DNA of 5,804 nt from Bacteroidota bacterium. GTDB taxonomy: Bacteria; Bacteroidota; Bacteroidia; Chitinophagales; UBA2359. A model generated the notes under the pieces. That model saw nothing but the letters and a program-made list of their open reading frames with translations. It had not been told where the DNA came from and did not search any database. The translations under genes and the position numbers were made by a program. The stretch spans positions 1 through 5,804 of the forward strand of contig JAHDGP010000302.1 of assembly GCA_020627525.1 (NCBI GenBank), given 5' to 3'. Of the stretch, positions 1 to 5,804 are shown in pieces (within the stretch, counting starts at the first letter, position 1; every line of letters begins with the position of its first letter).

Positions 1-149
1 TAAAAAAATGTAAATTTCATCCTTTAAATTAGTTCAATTGTTCACTTTATTAAAAACCATTGCTTTTATTGAATAATTTTTGATAGAATATTGTCATTCT
101 CTAAGTTCAAAAAAAGGTGTTACATCAAATCAACTTTTATGCCTCAATC

Positions 150-174
150 CGTTTTTTACAACAGTAAAAAAACG
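150..174. repeat. A/T-rich stem-loop
   Basis: CGTTTTTTAC (150-159) pairs with GTAAAAAAACG (164-174), leaving one bulged A and a 4-base AACA loop. The stem is almost all A:T and is not followed by a T tract on either strand beyond the stem's own runs. It could be a weak terminator for a gene left of the window or a chance fold in AT-rich DNA. Confidence 0.3.
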
Positions 175-331
175 TCTGACATTAAAAATTTCGCAAATGA
201 ATTTATGAACAATATTTACTATTAAAATTGACTTAGGCATACTTTCAAACCCTTAACGTTTATCACAAAAACATCAAAAACTTTTACAATGTGCCATCAA
301 CTTTATCCAAGTTTAACAGTGATGAAAACTA

Positions 332-357
332 AATATCAATCTCAATAAGTTGATATT
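332..357 (+). terminator. Possible weak terminator stem-loop
   Basis: AATATCAA (332-339) and TTGATATT (350-357) form a perfect 8-bp stem with a 10-base loop, followed on the + strand by a T-rich stretch to about 367. This resembles an intrinsic terminator, but the stem contains only one G:C pair and no + strand gene precedes it in the window, so it may be fortuitous. Confidence 0.25.
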
Positions 358-406
358 ATTATTTTTATCAGCGATTTACAAAATACTTCTCATCATTTTC
401 AGTGAT

Positions 407-440
407 TTTTCGTAAATACAAACTGGCAAGAGTATATTTG
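407..440 (+). promoter_or_regulatory. Candidate aroK promoter (Bacteroidota type)
   Basis: TATATTTG at 433-440 matches the Bacteroidota -7 consensus TAnnTTTG exactly. About 20 bases upstream is TTTTCG (407-412), an imperfect version of the -33 TTTG element. Transcription would begin near 446-448, giving aroK a leader of about 50 bases. The match to the -7 box is good, but such 8-mers arise often in AT-rich DNA. Confidence 0.4.
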
Positions 441-498
441 AAAGAATTTGTTAATCAAGTTCTGCAAATTAAAAATTAGGTAAATAAAATTATAGAAA

Positions 499-1008
499 TT
501 GAAAAGTATTTATTTAGTAGGATATATGACATCTGGAAAGTCTACCATTGGGGAGACATTGGCAAAGAAAATGGGTTTTGATTTTGTAGATTTAGATGAT
601 TGGATAGAAGCCGATACGAGAATGTCCATTGAAAAATACTTCAAAAAATTTGGTGAAGAAACATTTCGATTGCGTGAGAAAGAAGTGCTTAAAAAATCAA
701 TGAATTTAATCAAATATGTTGTTGCTACTGGTGGAGGCACGCCTTGCTTTTTTGACAATATGCAAACTATAAATGAAAAGGCAATAAGCGTTTATATAAA
801 GGTAGCTCCCGACACAATATTTGGCAGATTGAAAAAACAAAAATCAACCAGACCACTTGTTGCCAAACTCTCAGATTCGGAATTGAAAGAGTATGTTCAC
901 AAAACACTTAAAGAACGTTCCGTCTTTTATGAACAAGCAACACATATTTTCGAAGTAAAAAACGAAAACAAATCGCAGATTGCAAATAAGATTTTGGAGC
1001 TGGTGTGA
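499..1008 (+). CDS. aroK: Shikimate kinase
   Basis: This cytoplasmic enzyme phosphorylates shikimate with ATP to shikimate 3-phosphate, the fifth step of chorismate and aromatic amino acid synthesis. The 169-residue length is normal for the family. Visible landmarks are the Walker A loop at residues 8-15 (GYMTSGKS), the substrate-binding DxD at D31/D33, R57 and E60 in the FGEETFRLRE segment, the GGG turn at 78-80, the lid arginine R118 in TRPL, and R140 in the KERSVFYEQA helix. The start is TTG: a stop codon lies directly upstream in frame at 493-495, and the next ATG (526) would cut into the P-loop. No Shine-Dalgarno is visible, which is usual in Bacteroidota. One difference from typical AroK is T11 where the P-loop usually has glycine (GxxGxGK); the broader GxxxxGKS pattern is intact, so activity is expected. 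The gene appears monocistronic and converges on ftsK. Confidence 0.93.
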   Translation: MKSIYLVGYMTSGKSTIGETLAKKMGFDFVDLDDWIEADTRMSIEKYFKKFGEETFRLREKEVLKKSMNLIKYVVATGGGTPCFFDNMQTINEKAISVYIKVAPDTIFGRLKKQKSTRPLVAKLSDSELKEYVHKTLKERSVFYEQATHIFEVKNENKSQIANKILELV

Positions 1009-1010
1009 AT

Positions 1011-1034
1011 GTTGATGATGGTGTTGATGATGAC
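1011..1034 (+). repeat. Tandem 12-mer just after the aroK stop
   Basis: GTTGATGATGGT (1011-1022) is followed directly by GTTGATGATGAC (1023-1034), so ten of twelve positions are identical. The sequence continues as degenerate GTT/GGT trinucleotide-like DNA to about 1055. The second copy overlaps the outer end of the long inverted repeat. This looks like slippage-generated low-complexity DNA rather than coding sequence. Confidence 0.6.
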
Positions 1035-1138
1035 GTTGTTGGTGTTGGTGGTGTTGTTTGTGTTTGTGTAGAGACGTAGCATGCTACGTCTCTACACAAA
1101 CACAAACACAAACACAAACAACACCAACGTCATCATCA
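1025..1138. repeat. 114-bp inverted repeat with perfect 54-bp palindromic core
   Basis: The two arms, 1025-1081 and 1082-1137/1138, are each 57 bases and pair at 51 of 57 positions with no spacer and no length offset. The inner 27 pairs (1055-1108) are perfect; its centre reads GTAGAGACGTAGC followed by its complement. All six mismatches fall in 1039-1054. The outermost 12 bases GATGATGACGTT (1026-1037) again match exactly. From 1035 to 1069 the left arm is only G and T, and from 1094 to 1128 the right arm is only A and C. It fills the gap between the convergent aroK and ftsK stops, ending 3 bases from the ftsK stop codon. It could act as a two-way transcription barrier, although no T tract follows on either side, and the core resembles dispersed palindromes I recall from Bacteroidota and cyanobacteria. 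Confidence 0.9.
1096..1119 (+). repeat. (ACAAAC)x4 hexamer microsatellite
   Basis: Four exact head-to-tail copies of ACAAAC lie in the right arm of the long inverted repeat. The left arm carries only two complementary copies (GTTTGT, 1056-1067) before its sequence diverges to GTTGG/GGTG units. The unequal copy number explains much of the mismatch zone between the arms and points to replication slippage. Confidence 0.8.
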
Positions 1139-1141
1139 TTG

Positions 1142-3700
1142 TTATTCCTTCCAACCATTCGCATCCATCAATTCCTCCAAGGTTGTTAAATCGTGGACAA
1201 AAACATCTCTTGGCTTACTGCCTTGCGCAGCACCCACAATTCCCGACGCTTCCAATTGATCCATAATACGCCCTGCCCTATTGTAACCAATACTCAATTT
1301 TCTTTGAATTAAGGAAGTAGAACCCGATTGACTCCCTACGACAATTCTAGCAGAATCAACAAACAGTTTATCCCTTTTCATATCCATCTTACCGCCTTTC
1401 TTGCCCTCTTTTTCATCAATGTATTCAGGCAACTCGAAAGGTCCTGGATAACCCATTTGTCCCCCAATGTGATCGGTTACTCTTTCAACCTCTGGCGTAT
1501 CAACTAAGGCTCCTTGCAAACGGAAAGAATCCGCTCCTTGAACCAAAATCATATCACCTCGTCCAATCAGTTGCTCCGCTCCTCCCATGTCGATAATTGT
1601 TCTCGAATCGACTTTAGATGATACTCTAAATGCAATTCGGACAGGGAAATTTGCTTTAATTGTACCAGTAATAATATTCACTGTTGGTCTTTGTGTTGCA
1701 ATAATCAAGTGGATTCCAACAGCACGCGCCAATTGAGCCAGCCTTGTTAAAGGAACTTCTATTTCCTTACCAGCCGTCATTATCAAATCCGCAAACTCAT
1801 CAATTACCAAAACAAAATATTGTAAAAAACGATGTCCATTTTCTGGATTTAATTTCCTCTTGATGAATTTTTTATTGTACTCTTTTATATTTCTTACTTG
1901 CGCCGCTTTCAACAAATTATAACGATTATCCATTTCTATACAAAGTGCATTCAGCGTATGAATAACTTTCTTTGTATCGGTAACAATTGGATCTTCTTCA
2001 TCTGGTAAAGAAGCAAGAAAATGCCTTTTAATATTGTCATAAATTGAGAGCTCCACTTTCTTGGGATCAATCATTATAAATTTCATTTCTGAAGGATGCT
2101 TTTTATAAAGCAACGAAACCAATAATGTATTGATACAAACTGACTTTCCTTGTCCTGTTGCTCCCGCCATCAAAAGGTGAGGCATTTTTGTTAAGTCCGC
2201 AACGAATACTTTGTTTCTAATTCCTGTTCCAATTGCAACAGGCAATTCCATTGATGTTTTTTGGAAAATATCAGAGGCCAACAACTCTCTTAGCGGAACA
2301 ATCTTTTTATTGTCATTTGGAATCTCAATACCAATTGTTCCCCTTCCTGGAATTGGAGCAATAATTCTGATTCCCAAAGCGGCAAGTGACAAAGCGATGT
2401 CATCAACCAGAGATTTTATTTTTGAAATTCTTACTCCAGGGGCCGGCACTATTTCATACAGTGTAATAGTCGGACCGGGAGTGGCTCTAATTTTTTCAAT
2501 TTCAATATTATAATTTAACAGCGTCTCAACAATACGCTCTTTATTTTTCTCCAACTCTGTACGATCAACCTTCATTTGATCATTGCCATAATATTCCAAT
2601 AAGTTAAGTGGAGGCAAAGTATATTTTGACAAATCCTTGGTAGGATCATAATCACCTTGTTCTATTACCGCTTTTGTAGGATCATTATCCAGCGAATCTT
2701 GTAACATAGAAGGTGTAGAGTCAACAACCGCTTCATCTTCGTTGCCATAATCAATAATCAAATCATCCTTACCACCTAATGGAGCAGTCACATTGGTTTT
2801 ATTTTTAGAGGAAACACCTAATTTGGAGGTCTTAGTTGCCTCATTTTTACCAGGCTTAACTTCAAATTCAATACTCTTATTTATATTGTCTTTCTTTACT
2901 GTTTCAATGTCTACATCTGGCAATTCAAAATCTTTATCAGCAATATTACTTTTCGATTTCCTGGTTTTCGATTTTGTGAAAGATGGTCCTTTCATATCTT
3001 TTATAGATCTAATACCATCCATAAACCCTGAAAATGGATTTCCTATTTTACCAGAAGAAGCAGTCTTACTGCTCGTTTTATAAGCCGGTTTTTTAAAATT
3101 AAATACTCTAATTAATGAATTTAAGAAAGTATCAAAATTATAATTAAAAGTAAAAATCAAAAACAATGTCAATCCAAAAATCAACAATATTCCTGTTCCA
3201 TAAAAACCAATGAAATTGACCAAGGAATTACTAACACTATTTCCAAAAACACCGCCATAATTAAATGCACTGCCTTTAAAGAAAAAACCTAATGTTATTG
3301 TACCAATAAGCAATGCCAGAAAGGTATATTTCGCCACCTTTACAAAGGAGAACATTTTTTGCGGAAGCAATAAACGCATCCCTGCGGCAAATGTCAGAAA
3401 GGCAAATAAGTAAGAGGACAGTCCAAAGCTGTGAAAAAACAAATGAGATAAAAAGCTACCCAATCGCCCCATACTGTTAGCAACTTTTGCATCACTAAAA
3501 ATAAAGCTAAAACTCATAGGTTTAAAATGACTCTGATCCAATTCCCAAGTGAATAAGTATGAAGTAAAGGCAATCATCAGCAACAAACTAAATAATAAGA
3601 GTATTGCGCTGATAAACAGATGAAACTGACGGTTCATCCAAATATTAGAATTTTTAGTTTTCCTTTTCTTCCGTGTTGTTTTTCTTGTTCTGGTCGCCAT
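1142..3700 (-). CDS. ftsK: DNA translocase FtsK (FtsK/SpoIIIE family)
   Basis: FtsK is a septum-anchored hexameric ATPase that pumps double-stranded DNA during division and coordinates the last steps of chromosome segregation. The 852-residue protein has a very basic N-terminus (residues 1-18), about four membrane helices (roughly 28-50, 93-112, 124-141, 167-186), and a charged, low-complexity linker (about 200-360). The motor follows: Walker A GATGQGKS at 513-520, Walker B VLVIDEFADL at 630-639 with D634/E635, and the conserved IIATQRPTVNIITGTIKANFP-type segment beginning at 665. The C-terminal winged-helix gamma domain (about 774-838), including IGYNRAGRIMDQLEASGIVG-like sequence, is known in relatives to read polar DNA guide sequences and contact XerD. 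Nothing is truncated; the linker is much shorter than in E. coli FtsK, as in many Bacteroidota. The ATG start at 3700 precedes the basic tail and follows the candidate promoter closely. It is divergent from the symporter gene and converges on aroK. Confidence 0.96.
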   Translation of the reverse strand: MATRTRKTTRKKRKTKNSNIWMNRQFHLFISAILLLFSLLLMIAFTSYLFTWELDQSHFKPMSFSFIFSDAKVANSMGRLGSFLSHLFFHSFGLSSYLFAFLTFAAGMRLLLPQKMFSFVKVAKYTFLALLIGTITLGFFFKGSAFNYGGVFGNSVSNSLVNFIGFYGTGILLIFGLTLFLIFTFNYNFDTFLNSLIRVFNFKKPAYKTSSKTASSGKIGNPFSGFMDGIRSIKDMKGPSFTKSKTRKSKSNIADKDFELPDVDIETVKKDNINKSIEFEVKPGKNEATKTSKLGVSSKNKTNVTAPLGGKDDLIIDYGNEDEAVVDSTPSMLQDSLDNDPTKAVIEQGDYDPTKDLSKYTLPPLNLLEYYGNDQMKVDRTELEKNKERIVETLLNYNIEIEKIRATPGPTITLYEIVPAPGVRISKIKSLVDDIALSLAALGIRIIAPIPGRGTIGIEIPNDNKKIVPLRELLASDIFQKTSMELPVAIGTGIRNKVFVADLTKMPHLLMAGATGQGKSVCINTLLVSLLYKKHPSEMKFIMIDPKKVELSIYDNIKRHFLASLPDEEDPIVTDTKKVIHTLNALCIEMDNRYNLLKAAQVRNIKEYNKKFIKRKLNPENGHRFLQYFVLVIDEFADLIMTAGKEIEVPLTRLAQLARAVGIHLIIATQRPTVNIITGTIKANFPVRIAFRVSSKVDSRTIIDMGGAEQLIGRGDMILVQGADSFRLQGALVDTPEVERVTDHIGGQMGYPGPFELPEYIDEKEGKKGGKMDMKRDKLFVDSARIVVGSQSGSTSLIQRKLSIGYNRAGRIMDQLEASGIVGAAQGSKPRDVFVHDLTTLEELMDANGWKE

Positions 3701-3734
3701 TTCCCAGTTTTAGTGTTCAATTAGTTGTAATCCA

Positions 3735-3765
3735 CAAAAGTACAAATAATCTTTAGCCAAACCAA
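3735..3765 (-). promoter_or_regulatory. Candidate ftsK promoter (Bacteroidota type)
   Basis: Read on the - strand, TACTTTTG (3742-3735) matches the -7 consensus TAnnTTTG exactly. A TTG (3765-3763) lies 20 bases upstream, at the spacing expected for the -33 element; a TTTG at 3761-3758 is a closer match but only 15 bases away. Transcription would start near 3728, leaving a leader of about 28 bases before the ATG at 3700. Confidence 0.45.
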
Positions 3766-3822
3766 TTGAATATCAGATTCAATAAGATTAATCTAATTAC
3801 TTAAGTATTACAGTATTATTTC

Positions 3823-3843
3823 AATTTGTTAATATAACAAATT
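3823..3843. promoter_or_regulatory. 21-bp operator-like inverted repeat
   Basis: AATTTGTTA (3823-3831) and TAACAAATT (3835-3843) are perfect 9-base inverted arms around a 3-base ATA spacer. The size and symmetry fit a binding site for a dimeric regulator. It lies 68 bases upstream of the symporter start and 122 bases upstream of ftsK, so it is better placed to control the symporter. No regulator gene is present in the window to pair it with, and the AT-rich setting makes a chance palindrome possible. Confidence 0.35.
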
Positions 3844-3911
3844 AATGTTAAATAATAATTCCTCAAACTTAATTAAAATTGAGTAATTTTACGATTTAAC
3901 AAAGACCTGCC

Positions 3912-5654
3912 ATGCTAGCTACTATTGATTGGATTGTAATTTTGGGTTTTATTTCGCTAATTGTTATCATTGGATTATCATTTGCGAAAAAAGCTGGAAA
4001 AAGTTTAGACAACTTTTTTTTAGGAGGAAGGAATTTGCCGTGGTACATTGCTGGTATCTCGATGGTAGCCACCACCTTTGCAGCTGATACTCCCTTAGCA
4101 GTGACGGAATTGGTCGCAAGTAACGGAATTTCAGGCAATTGGCTTTGGTGGAATTTTTTAGCAGGTGGAATGTTGACCACATTTTTCTTTTCAAATCTTT
4201 GGCGTCGATCAGGCGTATTAACGGAAGTTGAACTGATAGAACTCCGCTATTCGGGCAAACCCGCTGCCTTTTTGCGGGGTTTCAAAGCTATTTACTTAGG
4301 TCTCTTCATTAATGTCATTATCATTGGTTGGGTAAACCTTGCATTAATGACTTTACTGGAAGGATTTTTTGGTACACCTCCTGCCACCGCTCTAATGATT
4401 TGTGGAGGAATGATGTTCTTAGTAGCAATCTACTCCTCTATCTCTGGGTTAATGGGCATTGCGATAACAGACGCTATTCAATTTGTTGTGGCAATGATAG
4501 GCTGTATTTTACTTGCCTACTTTGTTTTAGATACTGAACAAATTGGTGGAATGTCAGGATTAATTGAGCAAACGCCAGATTGGTCGAGAAGGTTTTTCCC
4601 GGAAATTGGCGATAAGTCCATAGGAGAAACGCTCGTTTTAGGGCTTGGTTCCTTCGTCGCATATTTTGCCTTTGTTTGGTGGGCAAGCTGGTACCCTGGA
4701 GCTGAACCAGGTGGAGGTGGTTATGTCGCTCAAAGAATGATGAGTGCAAAAAATGAAAAACACGCCGTTTATGCAACCTTATTTTTCCAAATTGCCCATT
4801 ATTGTATTCGTCCGTGGCCGTGGATTATTGTAGCACTTTGCGTTACTGTTTTGTATCCAGAATTGCAAGGCAGTGATGCTAAAATTGGTTTCGTTTATGC
4901 TATGAGAGATTTTCTTCCAGCAGGTGTAAAAGGATTGTTATTGGTTTCTTTTTTTGCTGCGTATATGAGTACTATTTCTACGCAGTTGAATTGGGGAGCA
5001 AGTTATTTGGTGAATGATTTTTATTTGAGATTTATTGATAAAGAGGCTCCTCCAAGCAGACAGGTAGGCATTGCAAGAATTACAACAATATTGTTAACTG
5101 TGATTGGAATCTTGGTAGCTAGTCAAATAAACAGTATTGCCGGAATGTGGGGATTCTTAATCGAATGTGGTGCAGGACTTGGTTTAGTGCTAATCTTGAG
5201 ATGGTACTGGTGGAGAATAAACGCCTTTTCTGAAATTGCTGCAACCATCACCCCTTTCATCGCATATGCTATTAGTAAATTTGTTTTACATTGGGAGTTT
5301 CCAAACAGTTTCTTTTTTACAGTAGGAATAACCACTTTAACTTGGTTGGTTGTAACCTATATTACTCCACCTGAAAAAGAAGAACATTTAATAAAATTTT
5401 ACAATAAAATCAGACCTGATGGTATCTGGAATCCTATCAAACATTTGACCAATCACAGTGGTCAAAAAAGCAAAATTGGATATTTGTTTACTTGTTGGAT
5501 CTCTGCAATTTTATTTACTTACTCCATTTTATTCTGTTTAGGAAAATTGATATTTATGGATTATCGACAAGCTGGAATTTGGGCAGTTATCGGATTGGTT
5601 AGTTTTGTTATTTTAAAATTTTTCCTTGCGAAAACCAAAATACTGTCAGATTAA
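3912..5654 (+). CDS. Sodium:solute symporter (SSS/SLC5 family)
   Basis: This inner-membrane protein is expected to import a small solute using the sodium gradient, by the LeuT-fold mechanism of the SSS family (PutP, vSGLT relatives). It has 580 residues and about 13 to 15 hydrophobic segments. Family landmarks are the FFLGGRNLPWYIAGISM segment at 35-51, followed by TTFAADTPLAVTE (54-66) in the first core helices, YVAQRMMSAKNEKHA at 271-285, a PWPW motif at 301-304, and AAYMSTISTQLNWGASYLVNDFY (349-371, split here by position). In that last segment, S353 and T354 align by recall with the Na2 sodium-site serines of vSGLT. The substrate cannot be read from the sequence: sugar, amino acid or another small metabolite all remain possible, and no catabolic gene adjoins it. 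The ATG at 3912 is chosen because the first membrane helix begins directly after it; no Shine-Dalgarno is visible. The gene is divergent from ftsK, with an operator-like palindrome upstream. Confidence 0.92.
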   Translation: MLATIDWIVILGFISLIVIIGLSFAKKAGKSLDNFFLGGRNLPWYIAGISMVATTFAADTPLAVTELVASNGISGNWLWWNFLAGGMLTTFFFSNLWRRSGVLTEVELIELRYSGKPAAFLRGFKAIYLGLFINVIIIGWVNLALMTLLEGFFGTPPATALMICGGMMFLVAIYSSISGLMGIAITDAIQFVVAMIGCILLAYFVLDTEQIGGMSGLIEQTPDWSRRFFPEIGDKSIGETLVLGLGSFVAYFAFVWWASWYPGAEPGGGGYVAQRMMSAKNEKHAVYATLFFQIAHYCIRPWPWIIVALCVTVLYPELQGSDAKIGFVYAMRDFLPAGVKGLLLVSFFAAYMSTISTQLNWGASYLVNDFYLRFIDKEAPPSRQVGIARITTILLTVIGILVASQINSIAGMWGFLIECGAGLGLVLILRWYWWRINAFSEIAATITPFIAYAISKFVLHWEFPNSFFFTVGITTLTWLVVTYITPPEKEEHLIKFYNKIRPDGIWNPIKHLTNHSGQKSKIGYLFTCWISAILFTYSILFCLGKLIFMDYRQAGIWAVIGLVSFVILKFFLAKTKILSD

Positions 5655-5804
5655 ATTTCTCTAAATTTGATAAGATTATCCCTAAACTTTTAACTCCGAT
5701 CATCCGTTAGACTAAATTCTGGTTATTGGCGTTTTTAATAAAAATCCTTCAATTTTCCCACTATGAATAAGGCTATCTGATTTTTTCTCTTTACAATGAC
5801 TGCA

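Larger units (their letters stand above)
1..498. other. AT-rich non-coding region upstream of aroK
   Basis: This stretch has no supportable gene. All three + frames close within the first 32 bases, and stop codons on the - strand close every frame at the left edge, so no neighbouring gene visibly runs in. It is strongly AT-rich with many A and T runs. What can be seen inside it is a stem-loop at 150-174, another at 332-357 followed by a T-rich stretch, and a candidate promoter at 407-440. I recognise no tRNA, rRNA or known riboswitch fold. A small RNA is possible but unsupported. Confidence 0.6.

Noticed and set aside
1041..1051. G-quadruplex potential in the G/T-rich left arm
   Set aside because: Only GG doublets occur (1041-1042, 1047-1048, 1050-1051), which could give at best a weak two-tetrad structure; hairpin formation with the right arm is far more favourable.
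908..1266. Short open frames running through the palindrome on both strands
   Set aside because: Their translations are repeats of Thr/Pro/Cys/Leu or Asn/Thr produced by the two-letter repeat arms. They overlap the ends of aroK and ftsK in other frames and have no recognisable start context.
3874..3891. Possible symporter promoter boxes TAAAATTG and TAATTTTA
   Set aside because: Each differs from TAnnTTTG at one position and neither has a TTG at the proper distance upstream, so the symporter promoter cannot be assigned.
4014..4021. Run of eight T in the symporter gene as a possible frameshift site
   Set aside because: The frame on both sides encodes conserved family sequence (DNFFLGGRN), so normal decoding explains it; there is no alternative-frame product of interest.
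4258..4281. GC-rich hairpin CCCGC/GCGGG inside the symporter gene
   Set aside because: A 5-bp stem with a 9-base loop in a well-conserved coding region is best explained by codon choice; no T tract follows and the reading frame continues intact.
5662..5669. TAAATTTG after the symporter stop as a promoter for a gene beyond the window
   Set aside because: The -7 match is exact but the nearest upstream TTG is about 33 bases away, and no downstream gene is visible apart from an ATG at 5796 that runs off the edge after three codons.
5712..5804. A 30-codon open frame on the - strand reaching the right edge, ending with TAG at 5714-5712
   Set aside because: It could be the C-terminal end of a convergent gene, but the length is not significant in this composition and the translation (beginning CSHCKEKKSDS) matches no family I recognise.

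Overview
The window looks like chromosomal DNA from a low-GC member of the Bacteroidota, probably Flavobacteriia or Saprospiria-like. The grounds are the AT-rich intergenic DNA, the absence of clear Shine-Dalgarno sequences, candidate promoters of the TAnnTTTG type, and protein sequences that look Bacteroidota-like (for example the FtsK Walker A GATGQGKS). The assignment rests on recall of these families, not on a database search.

Layout: positions 1-498 are non-coding and very AT-rich, with two stem-loops and a candidate promoter near 407-440. A shikimate kinase gene (aroK, + strand, TTG start) occupies 499-1008. Between 1009 and 1141 lies the most striking non-coding structure: a 114-bp inverted repeat centred on a perfect, spacer-less 54-bp palindrome, built from low-complexity G/T and A/C arms. 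It separates aroK from the convergent gene ftsK (1142-3700, - strand), a full-length FtsK/SpoIIIE DNA translocase. A 211-bp divergent promoter region (3701-3911) carries a candidate ftsK promoter and a 21-bp operator-like inverted repeat. It is followed by a complete sodium:solute symporter gene (3912-5654, + strand) and 150 bp of AT-rich sequence with no supported gene.

The three genes are unrelated housekeeping or transport functions: the shikimate pathway step making shikimate 3-phosphate, chromosome segregation at the division septum, and solute uptake. Each appears to be its own transcription unit, and nothing suggests that they act as one system. I see no phage, IS, CRISPR, toxin-antitoxin or defence genes, and no evidence of a new multi-gene system. 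The element worth a second look is the palindromic repeat at 1025-1138.
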